From NCBI RefSeq assembly GCF_000152725.1, contig NZ_CH724132.1, forward strand, positions 33,385 to 97,384: a stretch of DNA of 64,000 nt, given 5' to 3'. Source of the DNA: Pseudooceanicola batsensis HTCC2597 (lineage in GTDB: Bacteria; Pseudomonadota; Alphaproteobacteria; Rhodobacterales; Rhodobacteraceae). The notes under the pieces were generated by a model, which worked only from the letters and a program-made list of their open reading frames with translations, made no database searches and was not told the origin of the DNA. Shown here in pieces: positions 23,839 through 32,979 of the stretch (its first letter is position 1; each line of letters opens with the position of its first letter). The translations under genes were made by a program, and so were the position numbers.

Positions 23839-24468
23839 GTGCTCTTTTTGAACCGCATTTTCTCAGTTCTAACCTTGGTAATTTTGGCGGGGTGCGGTGC
23901 AGGAAACGACATGCGCCCGGATGCTTCAGCCGAAGTCATCAGTAGCGCATCCTACCGTCACGATGGACCGGCCGCGCTGACGTTGTACACCATGATCAAC
24001 AACAGGTCCGGGGCGGGTGCGCATAGCAGCGTCATGATTAATGGGTCGCAGCGTGTTATCTTCGATCCGGCAGGAACGGTCCGGCTGAGCGCTGTACCGG
24101 AACGGGGAGATGTGCTTTATGGCATTACTCCACAAGTGGCCGATTTTTATGCGCGGGCTCATGCTCGCGAGACCTACCATGTCGTCATACAAGAGATCGA
24201 TGTGTCTCCCGAAGTCGCGGAGCAGGCTTTGCGCCTTGCAATTGCCAGCGGCCCAGCCGCTTCCGGTTTTTGTAGTGCCAGTACCTCCGCGGTACTCAGA
24301 CAATTACCAGGATTTGAATCCATCGGACGCACATTTTTTCCAAAGCGCCTGATGGCGGATTTTGGCAAGTTGCCGGGCGTGCGAACCACAAAGCTGTTCG
24401 AGAACGATGAGGACGACAAATCCGTAGCGATCGCACAGTTCGAAAGTTCACTTGCGACACAGCCGTGA
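23839..24468 (+). CDS. Lipoprotein, possible cysteine amidase/peptidase fold
   Basis: A 209-residue protein with a lipoprotein signal (NRIFSVLTLVILAGC). GTG at 23839 is chosen as start because AGGAGG lies seven bases upstream, inside an ATG-initiated longer frame. Two conserved-looking catalytic candidates are His in AGAHSSVMING and Cys in SGFCSASTSAVLRQ, with His before Cys as in permuted papain-like (NlpC/P60 or YiiX) folds. That is a weak inference. It is convergent with an L,D-transpeptidase gene 76 bases away, so a role on peptidoglycan would fit. Confidence 0.55.
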   Translation: MLFLNRIFSVLTLVILAGCGAGNDMRPDASAEVISSASYRHDGPAALTLYTMINNRSGAGAHSSVMINGSQRVIFDPAGTVRLSAVPERGDVLYGITPQVADFYARAHARETYHVVIQEIDVSPEVAEQALRLAIASGPAASGFCSASTSAVLRQLPGFESIGRTFFPKRLMADFGKLPGVRTTKLFENDEDDKSVAIAQFESSLATQP

Positions 24469-24544
24469 GTGTTCGTCCAACAATTCATTGGAAGATGTCC
24501 CTGCACGACGCAGTCCTCGGCGTGTGAGCCAAAGATGCAATAGG

Positions 24545-25210
24545 TTAGCTTCGAGCGGTAACGCTGTCTTCGGCCGAGTAAAGGAACGCCGTCGATCCGA
24601 CAGCGACATTCGGATAGAGATCATTGATGTGGGCCATCACCATGCGCACGCATCCCGAACTGGCCCGGCCGCCAATGCTGCGAGGGCTCGGCGTTCCGTG
24701 AATTCGAAGGTACGTATCCCGATCTCCGACGAATAGATACAAAGCCCTGCTGCCCAAGGCATTGTTGGGGCCGGGCTCCATACCGTCGGCAAACCGCTCG
24801 TAAGCCTCCGGATCGCGTTCGATCATTGACTGCGTTGGCGTCCAGTGCGGCCATTCGACCTTTCGGCGGATCGTATAGGTGCCGGGTTCATAGAGATCGC
24901 CCTTGGCAATCGCCACCCCGTATCGCATCGCGGTGCCACCTTCCTCGATATGGTACAGATAGCGCGCGATCGCATCGACGTGAATGTCACCCGGGCGCAA
25001 ACCGTCATTCGCCAAAACGCGTTGCGGCAGCAGCCTGGGATGCAGCCCCCATGGGTTGGTTGTTGCCGGGTCATAGTTGGCGGGCGTGATCTGCGCATCC
25101 CAAGCTGCTTTTTCGGCTGTTGACGGCCAGGTCTTAGCGAATGCTGGCGAACTCAGAGACGCTGAAAACAGCGAGCCGGAAAGTGCAAGGAAGTGTCGTC
25201 TTGTAACCAT
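24545..25210 (-). CDS. L,D-transpeptidase (YkuD domain), copy 2
   Basis: A 221-residue exported enzyme, same length as copy 1 and collinear with it with no visible gaps. The catalytic motif is HGTPSPRSIGGRASSGCVRM. The signal is TRRHFLALSGSLFSASLSSP. The DNA differs from copy 1 throughout at third positions, so the duplication is old or the copies came from different sources. It is downstream of a dsbB-like gene (gap 42 bases) in the same direction. A regulator direct repeat at 25852 lies before that pair. Confidence 0.85.
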   Translation of the reverse strand: MVTRRHFLALSGSLFSASLSSPAFAKTWPSTAEKAAWDAQITPANYDPATTNPWGLHPRLLPQRVLANDGLRPGDIHVDAIARYLYHIEEGGTAMRYGVAIAKGDLYEPGTYTIRRKVEWPHWTPTQSMIERDPEAYERFADGMEPGPNNALGSRALYLFVGDRDTYLRIHGTPSPRSIGGRASSGCVRMVMAHINDLYPNVAVGSTAFLYSAEDSVTARS

Positions 25211-25252
25211 GAAGCGAAGCCCTTTGTTTGTTTTCGATGAATGCGGGACGAT

Positions 25253-25765
25253 TCAAGAAACGTCCGCGACCCCATGCCACCGAACCTTTTGATGTCTTGC
25301 GATCGCGACCAACCAGAGGCAAGCAAGGACACCGCTTAGGATCGCGTTCCAACTGGCCATGGACAACGTCAGAAATTCCCAGACAACCTCACTGCACAGA
25401 ACAAGATTGGACGTATTTGAACTGGCAGAGGGCAGCAATTCCGATACCGACATTTGGGAAACATCGAGGCCGGATCCCGTGCAAGAAGTCGGTCCCTCCC
25501 ACCAGCCGCGCTCGACACCGGTATGAAACACTCCCAACGCGGATGTGCTGAGTACCGACAGGGCACCGATTATCAGGATTGGCAAAATCGGCAGAGCAAA
25601 GAGCAACAGAGCGCCCATTCCAATGGCGATTGCGTGTGGGTAGCGTTGCCAGATGCACATTGCGCACGGCGCGTACCCAAGAGCCTGGAAAACGAAGGCC
25701 CCCAACAGCAAGGCGGCTGATCCTGCCGCCGCAGTCATGCCGAGAGATTTTGGTGTCAGGGTCAA
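25253..25765 (-). CDS. DsbB-family disulfide oxidoreductase (copy 2)
   Basis: A 170-residue protein with four helices. The first Cys pair is CAMC in GYAPCAMCIWQRYPH, a standard DsbB signature. The second pair is probably the Cys in TSCTGSG and the one in LVLCSEVV. It is longer and clearly different from copy 1 (CVLCWFQR). It lies upstream of L,D-transpeptidase 2. YkuD enzymes rely on a reduced catalytic Cys in an oxidising compartment, so the pairing of a thiol-oxidase gene with one is notable. Confidence 0.8.
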   Translation of the reverse strand: MTLTPKSLGMTAAAGSAALLLGAFVFQALGYAPCAMCIWQRYPHAIAIGMGALLLFALPILPILIIGALSVLSTSALGVFHTGVERGWWEGPTSCTGSGLDVSQMSVSELLPSASSNTSNLVLCSEVVWEFLTLSMASWNAILSGVLACLWLVAIARHQKVRWHGVADVS

Positions 25766-25851
25766 TGAACGCTCCCATTGGCAGTCGATGGACCTGTTTC
25801 TCGCTTGTCAGGTTACGTAGACGGCGAAAGGCCTGTTATCATTCAGAGATT

Positions 25852-25868
25852 TGTAACGGTATGTATCC
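25852..25868 (+). promoter_or_regulatory. Direct repeat of the TGTATCC type
   Basis: TGTAACGGTATGTATCC: two copies of TGTA(A/T)C with a 10-bp period, in the 113-base gap between the multicopper oxidase stop and dsbB copy 2. The layout matches OmpR-family response-regulator sites, and the same motif occurs near the regulator gene at 48195-48239. Confidence 0.45.
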
Positions 25869-25878
25869 GTCTCGACCC

Positions 25879-27183
25879 TCAGCCGACTCTGATCCACGTT
25901 GCCATACCGTCGGCTTGGTGGCTCAACATGTGGCAATGCAGCATCCACGATCCCGGATTGTCCAGGACGACGAGAATATCCCGCGTCTCGCCGGTATCCA
26001 GATAGGTCGAGTCCCGGTATGGACCGGCTTCACCCGCCGCATCGAGTTCCCAGAAATGGTGGCCATGCAGATGCATGACGTGTGGGAACCCGGTTTCGTT
26101 GCGGATCGAAATGCGCGCGGTCGTCCCCTGCGCGGCGGATAGGAAAGGCCTTCGAGGCAGGCCGGATACGTCATTGAGCGCCCATGTCCCTGTGCCGTTG
26201 TGGGACGCGCTTCCCGCACCTCCCTGGAGCACCAGCTCCGCGGTTTGGCCGGGGTCTTTCGGGGCGGGCATTCGGTTGGCGGGCAATGCGGTGATGGGCG
26301 CTTTCGCGGGCTCACGGGAACCGGAAACAGCGATTTCGCCAAGGCTCAACGTCTGTTCTCCAAAGCTGTCGTCGAATCTAATAGGCCCGGTCGCATCACC
26401 AATCACATCGCATCTTTGCCCCGGAGCGAGAAGGATCGGTTCGAGCGTCCGAGGATGCGCCAGAGGCATGCCATCCAGTGCAACGATCTTGCCTATCAAA
26501 CCATCCAGGCCGACACGGTACACCCTGTCGATAGAGGGATTTATGAGACGCAGTCGCAGACGGTCGCCTCGTTTCACAGTCTTGCCGGTTCCATTGAAAA
26601 CAAGTGCCGTGACCGTATTGCCGATACGGCCCTCGGTTGCGAAGTGGGCCGGGTTGAACGCTTCGTCGTACTGCCCGGACTGATCCAGCAAGACATCGAA
26701 GAACTGAACAACGATGTCATGGTCGACAGCCGGCGCATTTTGCTCCTCGACGATGAAGGCGCCGAAAAGACCGCGGCTGACCTGATCGTAAGACAGGTAA
26801 TGCGAGTGATACCAATACGTGCCGGCATCCGGGACGCCGAATTGATAACGATACGAGTCGCCCGGAATGACCACATCCTGAGTGAGGACGTTGACACCAT
26901 CCATCCGATTTGGAACCCGCAACCCATGCCAGTGAACGAGAGCGCCCTCCTCCAATCGGTTATCGAGGGTAATGCGGGCGGTTTGTCCTTGTCGCATTCT
27001 GACTTCTGGGCCCGGCAGACCACCGTTGAAGCCCAACATCGACACGTCGTACCCAGCAAGGTGCGCCTTGATCGATTGGGGCGCGAGGATCAACTCGTGT
27101 GTCGCTGCTGGCAAGCGGGTACCAGCCAGCGCAACGGTCATCCCGCCAAGGAAAGACCTCCGGCTCAAAGACAATTCCGTCAC
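25879..27183 (-). CDS. Multicopper oxidase, CueO/CopA-like (copy 1)
   Basis: A 434-residue oxidase with a Tat-type signal (SLSRRSFLGGMTVALAG) and three cupredoxin domains. The copper ligands are visible: HWHGL and HSHYLS in domain 1, HVMHLHGHHFWE in domain 3, and the type-1/type-3 segment HCHMLSHQADGM at the C-terminus. CueO-like enzymes oxidise Cu(I) to Cu(II) in the periplasm. It is about 30 residues shorter than copy 2 (34192-35586). It precedes a divergence of regulatory sequence at 25852. No Met-rich insert is present. Confidence 0.85.
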   Translation of the reverse strand: MTELSLSRRSFLGGMTVALAGTRLPAATHELILAPQSIKAHLAGYDVSMLGFNGGLPGPEVRMRQGQTARITLDNRLEEGALVHWHGLRVPNRMDGVNVLTQDVVIPGDSYRYQFGVPDAGTYWYHSHYLSYDQVSRGLFGAFIVEEQNAPAVDHDIVVQFFDVLLDQSGQYDEAFNPAHFATEGRIGNTVTALVFNGTGKTVKRGDRLRLRLINPSIDRVYRVGLDGLIGKIVALDGMPLAHPRTLEPILLAPGQRCDVIGDATGPIRFDDSFGEQTLSLGEIAVSGSREPAKAPITALPANRMPAPKDPGQTAELVLQGGAGSASHNGTGTWALNDVSGLPRRPFLSAAQGTTARISIRNETGFPHVMHLHGHHFWELDAAGEAGPYRDSTYLDTGETRDILVVLDNPGSWMLHCHMLSHQADGMATWIRVG

Positions 27184-27266
27184 CTCATGAATGATAGACT
27201 GGCTTTCGCCAACTGCCGCACTTGTGCCATTTCCGGAAGAGGAACTTCAAGGCGACAGAACACTCC

Positions 27267-27848
27267 TCACGCCGTTGTCACTTTGGGATACAGGAAGACG
27301 CGGGCGCCGATTTCAACGCGTTCGTACAGATCCTTCACATGTTCATTCGTCAACCGCGCGCATCCATTCGACACGGCAGACCCAATTGTCTCCGGGGCGT
27401 TCGTTCCATGAATGCGAAGATAGGTATCGCGTCCCTCGGCATCGTAGAGATAGAGCGCGCGGGCCCCGAGCGGGTTGTTTGGCCCGCCTTTCAGTCCATC
27501 CTTGTACTTTGCGTATTTGCGTGGCTCGCGCCGGATCATGGCGTTCGTTGGCCGCCACCATGGCCATTTGGCCTTGCGCGCTACCGTGAACTCTCCGGGT
27601 TCGTACAAACCTTTGCGCCCTACCCCGACCCCGTAGCGGATCGCCATCCCGTCCTCGAGCATGAAATAAAGGAAAAAATCGTCGGGAACGACGTGGACAT
27701 CGCCTTTAACCCAGTCACCACGACGGGTGTTTACCAATTGTGGTTCGAACCGTTCGGGCAATTTGACTTTGTGGGCCCAGGCAGTTGTGGGCAGAAAGCA
27801 ACCCATCGCTCCGGCACAAATCAATTCTCGTCTCGTGAAATTCTGCAT
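27267..27848 (-). CDS. L,D-transpeptidase (YkuD domain), copy 3
   Basis: A 193-residue exported enzyme with signal sequence (TRRELICAGAMGCFLPTTAWA) and the catalytic motif HGTNAPETIGSAVSNGCARL. It is shorter than copies 1 and 2 and diverged from them, although the flow of blocks (VPDDFFLYFM, GLYEPGEFTV, NPLGARALYLY) is the same. The ATG at 27848 is chosen because the signal starts there. It lies 84 bases upstream of the multicopper oxidase gene, facing the same way, and back to back with a CueR-type promoter. Confidence 0.85.
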   Translation of the reverse strand: MQNFTRRELICAGAMGCFLPTTAWAHKVKLPERFEPQLVNTRRGDWVKGDVHVVPDDFFLYFMLEDGMAIRYGVGVGRKGLYEPGEFTVARKAKWPWWRPTNAMIRREPRKYAKYKDGLKGGPNNPLGARALYLYDAEGRDTYLRIHGTNAPETIGSAVSNGCARLTNEHVKDLYERVEIGARVFLYPKVTTA

Positions 27849-27965
27849 GGCGCGATCTCCTCGGACCCATGAAAATTCAGTGCGCGTCAGGGGCAAAGAA
27901 AAGAAGCCGTGAACCGGGGCAAACGACGCGCCTTTGTTGCCTTGAAACTACGAAAATTCGTGCTT

Positions 27966-27996
27966 TTGGAACTCTCCAGCGCTGGAATGTTGTTGT
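27966..27996 (+). promoter_or_regulatory. CueR-type operator-promoter of the DUF305 operon
   Basis: TTGGAA, a 19-bp spacer containing the perfect palindrome TCCAGCGCTGGA (27975-27986), then TGTTGT. The TCCAG/CTGGA half-sites and 19-bp spacing are those of CueR/HmrR copper promoters, also present at 32615, 32674 and 49460. A strong ribosome binding site (AAGGAGG) and an ATG follow at 28028. Confidence 0.7.
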
Positions 27997-28027
27997 TTTA
28001 CAGAGAACTGCAAGGAGGTGACTGGAA

Positions 28028-28864
28028 ATGCACTACTCACGATTCTTTATGATGATCGGAACATCGACCGTGGTCATGTTCGTTCTGATGTACCTGAACA
28101 CCTATCTTTGGGGCCATATCTTCTTTTCGGAGACACGCCTTTACATGGCCATCCTGATGGGGGCGACCATGGCCGTGATCATGTTGGCGTACATGTTGTC
28201 CATGTATCAGAACACCAAAGCCAACATCGCGATTTTCGTTGGCGCAATAGTCCTTTTCGCGGCGAGCCTCTGGCTGGTTCGCGGGCAATTCACGGTGCAG
28301 GACAGGTCCTACATGCGCGCCATGATCCCGCACCACTCGATCGCCATCATGACGTCGACTCGTGCCGAGATCACCGACCCGCGCGTCCGGGGGCTCGCAG
28401 ACGACATTATCTATGCGCAGGACAAGGAAATCGCCGAAATGCGCTACCTTATTGCTGACATTGGAGCAAACGGCGAAGCATCGGCCACGCGAAGCGAAAC
28501 GCCGGCGCAGGTTGTGGATGCGCAACAGGCGCTTCAAACGGAGGTCGTGTCGAAGGTCGATCCTGAGTTTCTGACGGAAGACGAAATCGCTGCGGTGTTC
28601 CCGAATGGCGGAAATTGCCGCTTTGCTTACACCTCGGACAGTCCGGCTGTACTGGTGACTGGTGAAACCGGCGAAGGGTCTGCCGCCGCAATGAAGATCA
28701 GCGGTGATCTGGTGCGCCTGAATGCGCAGGGCGAAAATGCATTTTCTGAAGGCCCGCTGTCGGCCGAGATCGCAGAGACGAACGGTGACCTGACCGATCT
28801 GATCGTCAGCGCGGGAACCGACTACGAAGCCGGGTTCCGTGGTCAACTTACGTGCAGCGGATAA
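28028..28864 (+). CDS. DUF305-type membrane protein with an extra C-terminal domain
   Basis: A 278-residue protein with three N-terminal transmembrane helices and a DUF305 segment. The hallmark is YMRAMIPHHSIAIM (His102, His103) followed by an acidic helix (RAEITDPRVRGLADDI). After a linker, the C-terminal part (FPNGGNCRFAYTSDSPAVLV and the final LTCSG) is a separate beta-rich domain with two cysteines that I cannot name. DUF305 His pairs are thought to bind metal. The start has AAGGAGGTGACTGGAA upstream, one of the strongest ribosome binding sites here, and a CueR-type promoter. Confidence 0.75.
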   Translation: MHYSRFFMMIGTSTVVMFVLMYLNTYLWGHIFFSETRLYMAILMGATMAVIMLAYMLSMYQNTKANIAIFVGAIVLFAASLWLVRGQFTVQDRSYMRAMIPHHSIAIMTSTRAEITDPRVRGLADDIIYAQDKEIAEMRYLIADIGANGEASATRSETPAQVVDAQQALQTEVVSKVDPEFLTEDEIAAVFPNGGNCRFAYTSDSPAVLVTGETGEGSAAAMKISGDLVRLNAQGENAFSEGPLSAEIAETNGDLTDLIVSAGTDYEAGFRGQLTCSG

Positions 28865-28876
28865 GGAGGAAAGGAC

Positions 28877-29641
28877 ATGCCCCGCGACACAGACAGTAAA
28901 TCCGCGCAGCTTTATCGCATGGTCATGCCGGGCCATGTCTGCCCCTACGGTCTGAAATCGAAAGACCTGCTGGAGCGGCAAGGCTTCGAGGTGGAAGACC
29001 ATCCGCTTGACACCCGTGAAGACACCGATGCTTTCATGGAGAAGCACGGGGTCGAGACGACGCCGCAGACTTTCATCGGGGACGAACGGATCGGCGGTTA
29101 CGACGATCTCAGGGTGTTTTTCGACATTGACCCACCCGAGGAAGAGCAAAGCGACACGACCTACCAGCCGGTCATCGCGATCTTTTCCGTTGCCGCGCTG
29201 TTGGCATTGGGCCTGTCTTGGCACCAGTACGGGTCGGTCCTTACCTTGCGGGGGTTCGAATGGTTCATTTCGCTGTCCATGACCATTCTCGCGATCCAGA
29301 AATTGCAGGATGTCGAAGGGTTTTCGACGATGTTCCTCAACTACGATCTGCTGGCGCGCAAATGGGTGCGATACGGCAAGGTTTACCCGTTCGGCGAAGC
29401 GTTGGCAGGTGTCCTGATGACTGCCGGCGCGCTGCTGTGGCTCTCGGCGCCTGTCGCCCTGTTTATCGGCACGGTCGGCGCTGTCAGCGTGTTCAAGGCT
29501 GTTTATATCGACAAGAGAGAGCTGAAATGCGCCTGCGTCGGCGGTGACAGTTCCGTCCCGCTGGGGTTCATTTCGCTGACGGAAAACCTGATGATGATCT
29601 TCATGGGTATCTGGATGCCGGTCCGCGCGATCTGGTTCTGA
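28877..29641 (+). CDS. Glutaredoxin domain fused to a MauE-like membrane domain
   Basis: A 254-residue fusion. Residues 1-85 are glutaredoxin-like with a monothiol-type CPYG (Cys22) in place of CPYC, and TPQTFIGDERIGGYDDL. After a short linker come about four helices of the MauE/DoxX type, ending in ELKCACVGGDSSVPLGF, where the CAC pair sits in the last loop. MauE-like proteins are linked to disulfide handling in the periplasm. It follows the DUF305 gene by 12 bases behind the CueR-type promoter, suggesting a copper-induced thiol-repair role. Confidence 0.8.
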   Translation: MPRDTDSKSAQLYRMVMPGHVCPYGLKSKDLLERQGFEVEDHPLDTREDTDAFMEKHGVETTPQTFIGDERIGGYDDLRVFFDIDPPEEEQSDTTYQPVIAIFSVAALLALGLSWHQYGSVLTLRGFEWFISLSMTILAIQKLQDVEGFSTMFLNYDLLARKWVRYGKVYPFGEALAGVLMTAGALLWLSAPVALFIGTVGAVSVFKAVYIDKRELKCACVGGDSSVPLGFISLTENLMMIFMGIWMPVRAIWF

Positions 29642-29662
29642 GGTACAGCCCCTTCTTGCCTG

Positions 29663-30061
29663 TCACTTGGCCAACCGCTCCGGCGACAGATCCTCGATGA
29701 TGGGGCAGTCGGGCCGGTGATCCCCGGCACATTTTTCCACCAGTTCGGCGAGCGTCGCGCGCATGGATTGCAGTTTCGCGATCTTTTCCTCGATCTGGCG
29801 CAGATGGTCTTCCGCAACCGCCTTCACTTGCATGCTTTCGCGGTTTTCATCCTCGTAGAGCGACAGGAGCGTCCTGCAATCTTCGATGGTGAACCCCAAG
29901 GCCCGTGCGCGACCCAGAAACGCCAGCTTGTGAATGTGGCTCTCGGTGAACGCGCGGTAGCCGTTCTCGCTACGGTTCGGGCGGATCAGCCCGATGTCCT
30001 CGTAGTAGCGGATTGTTTTTGGGGGCACACCCGATTGTCGGGCAACGTCTCCGATGTTCAT
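29663..30061 (-). CDS. cueR: Cu(I)-responsive activator CueR
   Basis: A 132-residue MerR-family activator. The HTH is NIGDVARQSGVPPKTIRYYE. The metal loop CAGDHRPDC places Cys111 and Cys119 seven residues apart, the pattern of CueR/HmrR Cu(I) sensors. It is divergent to nothing; it reads left, 12 bases after the copA stop, so it may be cotranscribed with copA. Sites for it are at 27966, 32615, 32674 and 49460, and a degenerate one is at 38657. Confidence 0.9.
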   Translation of the reverse strand: MNIGDVARQSGVPPKTIRYYEDIGLIRPNRSENGYRAFTESHIHKLAFLGRARALGFTIEDCRTLLSLYEDENRESMQVKAVAEDHLRQIEEKIAKLQSMRATLAELVEKCAGDHRPDCPIIEDLSPERLAK

Positions 30062-30073
30062 GTCGAACCTCCG

Positions 30074-32605
30074 TTATTCTGCTGGAGCAGGAGTGGCGGC
30101 TGCCAGCTCTGCCGGGATTGCGCGCTGCTCGTCCATCGCAGGCGCGATGCGCCGCAGCCGCAGGGCATTGGTCAGGACAAACACCGAGGACAACGCCATC
30201 GCACCCGCCGCAAGGATTGGTGACAGGAGCAACCCAAAGGCGGGATAAAGCACCCCGGCAGCGACCGGAATAAGTGCCACGTTGTAGGCAAAGGCCCAGA
30301 ACAGGTTCTGCCGGATGTTGCGCATGGTCCGCCGCGATACTTCGAAGGCGTTCACCACGCCGCGCAAATCGCCCGACATCAGGACGACATCCGCAGATTC
30401 GATGGCCACATCGGTGCCGGTTCCAATGGCGATGCCCACATCGGCATGCGCCAGCGCCGGGGCGTCGTTGATCCCGTCGCCGACAAAGGCGATGCGCTTG
30501 TTCCCTTGGCGCAAACTGTCGAGCGCCGCAACCTTGCCGTCCGGCAGGACGCCGGCGATGACGTGGTCGATACCGGTTTCGCGGGCGATGGCTTCGGCGG
30601 TTTCGCGTTTGTCGCCGGTGATCATCGCAACCGCAAGACCCTTTTCGTGCAGCGCTGCGATGGCTGCGCGGCTTGCCGGTTTGACCGGATCGGCCACGCC
30701 GATCACGGCGGCGACACGCCCATCTATGGCAGCGTAAAGCGCCGTGCGACCCTTGCTTGCGATCTTCGTTTCCTCTGGAGCCAATGCCGAGACGTCAATG
30801 CCTTCGCGCGCCATGTAGCGGTCGGCCCCAACCAACACCTCCACGTCTTCGACCACGGCGCGCACGCCGTAACCTGTGACCGATTGAAAGCCTTCGGCCG
30901 CCACAAGAGGTGCGCCCTCGGCCCGCGCGGCCCGCACGATGGCGTCCGCGACAGGATGCTCGGAGAGCGACTCCACGGCAGCGATCTTCGAGAGCGTTGT
31001 TGGGCGATCGAACCCTTCCGCCAGCACAAGGTCAGTCAGTGCGGGTCGCCCCTCGGTCACCGTGCCTGTTTTGTCGAGGGCGACCACATCAACGGAATCA
31101 AGTTGCTGCAAGGCGTCACCTTTACGGAACAGGACACCCATTTCCGCAGCACGTCCCGTCCCGACCATGATCGAGGTCGGCGTCGCAAGCCCCATCGCGC
31201 AGGGGCACGCGATGATGAGCACCGACACACCGGCGACCAGCGCCATCGTCAGGGCCGGATCAGGCCCGAAAAACAGCCAGACCAGCACGGTCGCCGCCGC
31301 GATCGCCATCACGGCAGGCACGAACCACAAGGTGATCCGGTCGACCAATCCCTGGATCGGCAGTTTGGCGCCCTGGGCCTCTTCGACCATGCGAATAATC
31401 TGCGCCAGGGTCGTGTCGGCGCCGACCCGCGTGGCGAGGAACTGTAGGCTTCCGGCGCCGTTGACCGTCCCGCCGGTCACCGTATCTCCGGCACCTTTTT
31501 CAGCGGGGATCGGCTCGCCTGTCAGCATGCTTTCGTCGACGCGGCTGGTCCCCTCGATGACCTCGCCATCGACCGCGATGCGTTCACCAGGGCGCACGAT
31601 GACGATGTCACCCTGAACCAGCGCATCGATCTCGATCTCGACGCTTTCTCCGTCCCGCATCACGCGTGCAGTCCGCGCCTGAAGCCCTAATAGCTTCTGG
31701 ATGGCCGCGCCCGTTCTCCCCTTGGCGCGCGCTTCAAGAAACCGCCCCAGAAGGATCAGAACGACGATGACCGCTGCCGCCTCGAAATAGACGGTGCGCA
31801 GCGTGTCAGGCAGGACCGACGGTACGAATGTCGCAACCACGGAATAAAGGTAAGCCGCCCCGGTGCCGACCGCGACGAGGCTGTTCATGTCGGGGGCACC
31901 CCGGAACAAGGCCGGGAAACCCTTGGTGTAAAACGTCCGGCCCGGGCCGAAGAGAACGATTGTCGTCAGCACGAACTGAAGAAGCCAACTCGTCTGCTGG
32001 CCAATCGTGGTCTCGATCAGCATATGAACGGCCGGAATGACGTGGCCACCCATTTCGATCAGGAAGACCGGCAAGGCGAGGATGGCCGCAAAGGTGACCC
32101 GTTTGGCAAGCGCCTGAGCCTCTTCCTCCTTGCGCGCAACTCTGTCGTCACCGGCCTGGGCCGTTGCCACGGTTGCTGGATACCCTGCCGCGCCGCTTGA
32201 TTCGATCAGATCGGATGTCGTGACAAGACCTTCGACGTAAATGACCGTCGCCGTCTCTGAGGCGAGGTTGACGTTCACCTCGACCACCCCGGGCACCGCG
32301 GCAAGCGCCTTATCGACCCGCCCGACGCAAGAGGCACAGGACATCGCTGCAATCGTGAGTTCGGCCCTGGCCTTCCGCGCGGGGTAGCCCAGCTCGCGAA
32401 GGGATTCGATGATGTCGGGAATGCGCTTGAGCGCGTCCACGCTCATGCGAGCAGTTTCCGAGGCAAGGTTCACCGACACATCCTCTACGCCGTCGATTGC
32501 ATTCAATGCGCGATCGACCCTGCCAACGCAGGACGCGCATGACATGCCTTCGATCGGCAGGCTGATCTGTTTGGGTTCGGGCATATGTGTCACCTGTTTT
32601 TCCAT
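30074..32605 (-). CDS. copA: Cu(I)-exporting P1B ATPase CopA
   Basis: An 843-residue P-type ATPase with two HMA domains (GMSCASC, Cys23/Cys26, and AMSCASC at about residues 88-95). The membrane site is Cys467-Pro-Cys469 with CAMGLATP, the phosphorylated Asp511 is in DKTGT, and SEHPVADAI and GDGINDAP follow. It exports Cu(I) from the cytoplasm. The start at 32605 (MEKQVTH) or at 32584 (MPEPKQ, with AGGTG six bases upstream) is equally possible. A perfect CueR-type promoter lies just upstream, and cueR follows it. Confidence 0.95.
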   Translation of the reverse strand: MEKQVTHMPEPKQISLPIEGMSCASCVGRVDRALNAIDGVEDVSVNLASETARMSVDALKRIPDIIESLRELGYPARKARAELTIAAMSCASCVGRVDKALAAVPGVVEVNVNLASETATVIYVEGLVTTSDLIESSGAAGYPATVATAQAGDDRVARKEEEAQALAKRVTFAAILALPVFLIEMGGHVIPAVHMLIETTIGQQTSWLLQFVLTTIVLFGPGRTFYTKGFPALFRGAPDMNSLVAVGTGAAYLYSVVATFVPSVLPDTLRTVYFEAAAVIVVLILLGRFLEARAKGRTGAAIQKLLGLQARTARVMRDGESVEIEIDALVQGDIVIVRPGERIAVDGEVIEGTSRVDESMLTGEPIPAEKGAGDTVTGGTVNGAGSLQFLATRVGADTTLAQIIRMVEEAQGAKLPIQGLVDRITLWFVPAVMAIAAATVLVWLFFGPDPALTMALVAGVSVLIIACPCAMGLATPTSIMVGTGRAAEMGVLFRKGDALQQLDSVDVVALDKTGTVTEGRPALTDLVLAEGFDRPTTLSKIAAVESLSEHPVADAIVRAARAEGAPLVAAEGFQSVTGYGVRAVVEDVEVLVGADRYMAREGIDVSALAPEETKIASKGRTALYAAIDGRVAAVIGVADPVKPASRAAIAALHEKGLAVAMITGDKRETAEAIARETGIDHVIAGVLPDGKVAALDSLRQGNKRIAFVGDGINDAPALAHADVGIAIGTGTDVAIESADVVLMSGDLRGVVNAFEVSRRTMRNIRQNLFWAFAYNVALIPVAAGVLYPAFGLLLSPILAAGAMALSSVFVLTNALRLRRIAPAMDEQRAIPAELAAATPAPAE

Positions 32606-32614
32606 TCGAAGTGG

Positions 32615-32645
32615 AATATGAGGCTTCCAGTTACTGGAGGGTCAA
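32615..32645 (-). promoter_or_regulatory. CueR-type operator-promoter of copA
   Basis: On the minus strand: TTGACC, a 19-bp spacer containing CTCCAGTAACTGGAAG, then CATATT. The half-sites and spacing are canonical for CueR. The copA start follows within about 10 bases of the -10, so the leader is extremely short unless the 32584 ATG is used. Confidence 0.85.
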
Positions 32646-32673
32646 TGGGAGGGCGCCAAATAAATTTCTTCAC

Positions 32674-32704
32674 TTGACCTTCCAGCGGGGGGAAGCCCCA
32701 TGTC
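32674..32704 (+). promoter_or_regulatory. CueR-type operator-promoter of copZ
   Basis: TTGACC, a 19-bp spacer with TTCCAGCGGGGGGAAG, then CATGTC, facing right. It lies back to back with the copA promoter (29 bases between the -35 boxes). Its inner dyad is less perfect than the copA one, so copZ may need more copper to be induced. Confidence 0.75.
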
Positions 32705-32736
32705 ACCGATAGAAATCAGATCAAGGAGTGGTTCCG

Positions 32737-32937
32737 ATGAAGTTCAGCGTTCCGGACATGAGCTGTGGGCATTGCACCGCAGCAATCGAAAGCGCGGTGA
32801 AGAGCGCAGATCCGAATGCAGGCGTAGAATGTGACCTTTCTGCCCGACAGGTGCATGTCGACAGCGTGTTACCAGCCGATCAGGTCCAAGCGATCATTCG
32901 GGATGCGGGCTACAACGTGGAACCTGCGGCCGCTTGA
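32737..32937 (+). CDS. copZ: CopZ-type copper chaperone
   Basis: A 66-residue HMA-domain protein with MSCGHC (Cys11, Cys14) near the start and a GYNVEP end. It carries Cu(I) in the cytoplasm to CopA. AAGGAG lies 10 bases before the ATG at 32737. The promoter is CueR-type, so copper induces chaperone and pump together from divergent promoters. A bidirectional hairpin follows its stop. Confidence 0.9.
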   Translation: MKFSVPDMSCGHCTAAIESAVKSADPNAGVECDLSARQVHVDSVLPADQVQAIIRDAGYNVEPAAA

Positions 32938-32941
32938 TGCA

Positions 32942-32973
32942 GTGCCTGGACCACCCAAGGGTGGTCCGGGCAC
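32942..32973. terminator. Bidirectional hairpin terminator between copZ and a dsbA-like gene
   Basis: GTGCCTGGACCACC (32942-32955), loop CAAG, GGTGGTCCGGGCAC (32960-32973). A 14-bp stem with one T-G wobble sits between convergent genes (copZ stop 32937, dsbA-like stop 32980). No T-run is obvious, but the stem is the strongest inverted repeat in the window. Confidence 0.7.
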
Positions 32974-32979
32974 AGAATT

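Noticed and set aside
22948..24468. A 506-codon rightward frame covering the EF-hand and lipoprotein regions
   Set aside because: The first half is antisense to the EF-hand gene and has low-complexity composition. Only the last part from 23839 has a ribosome site and lipoprotein signal.
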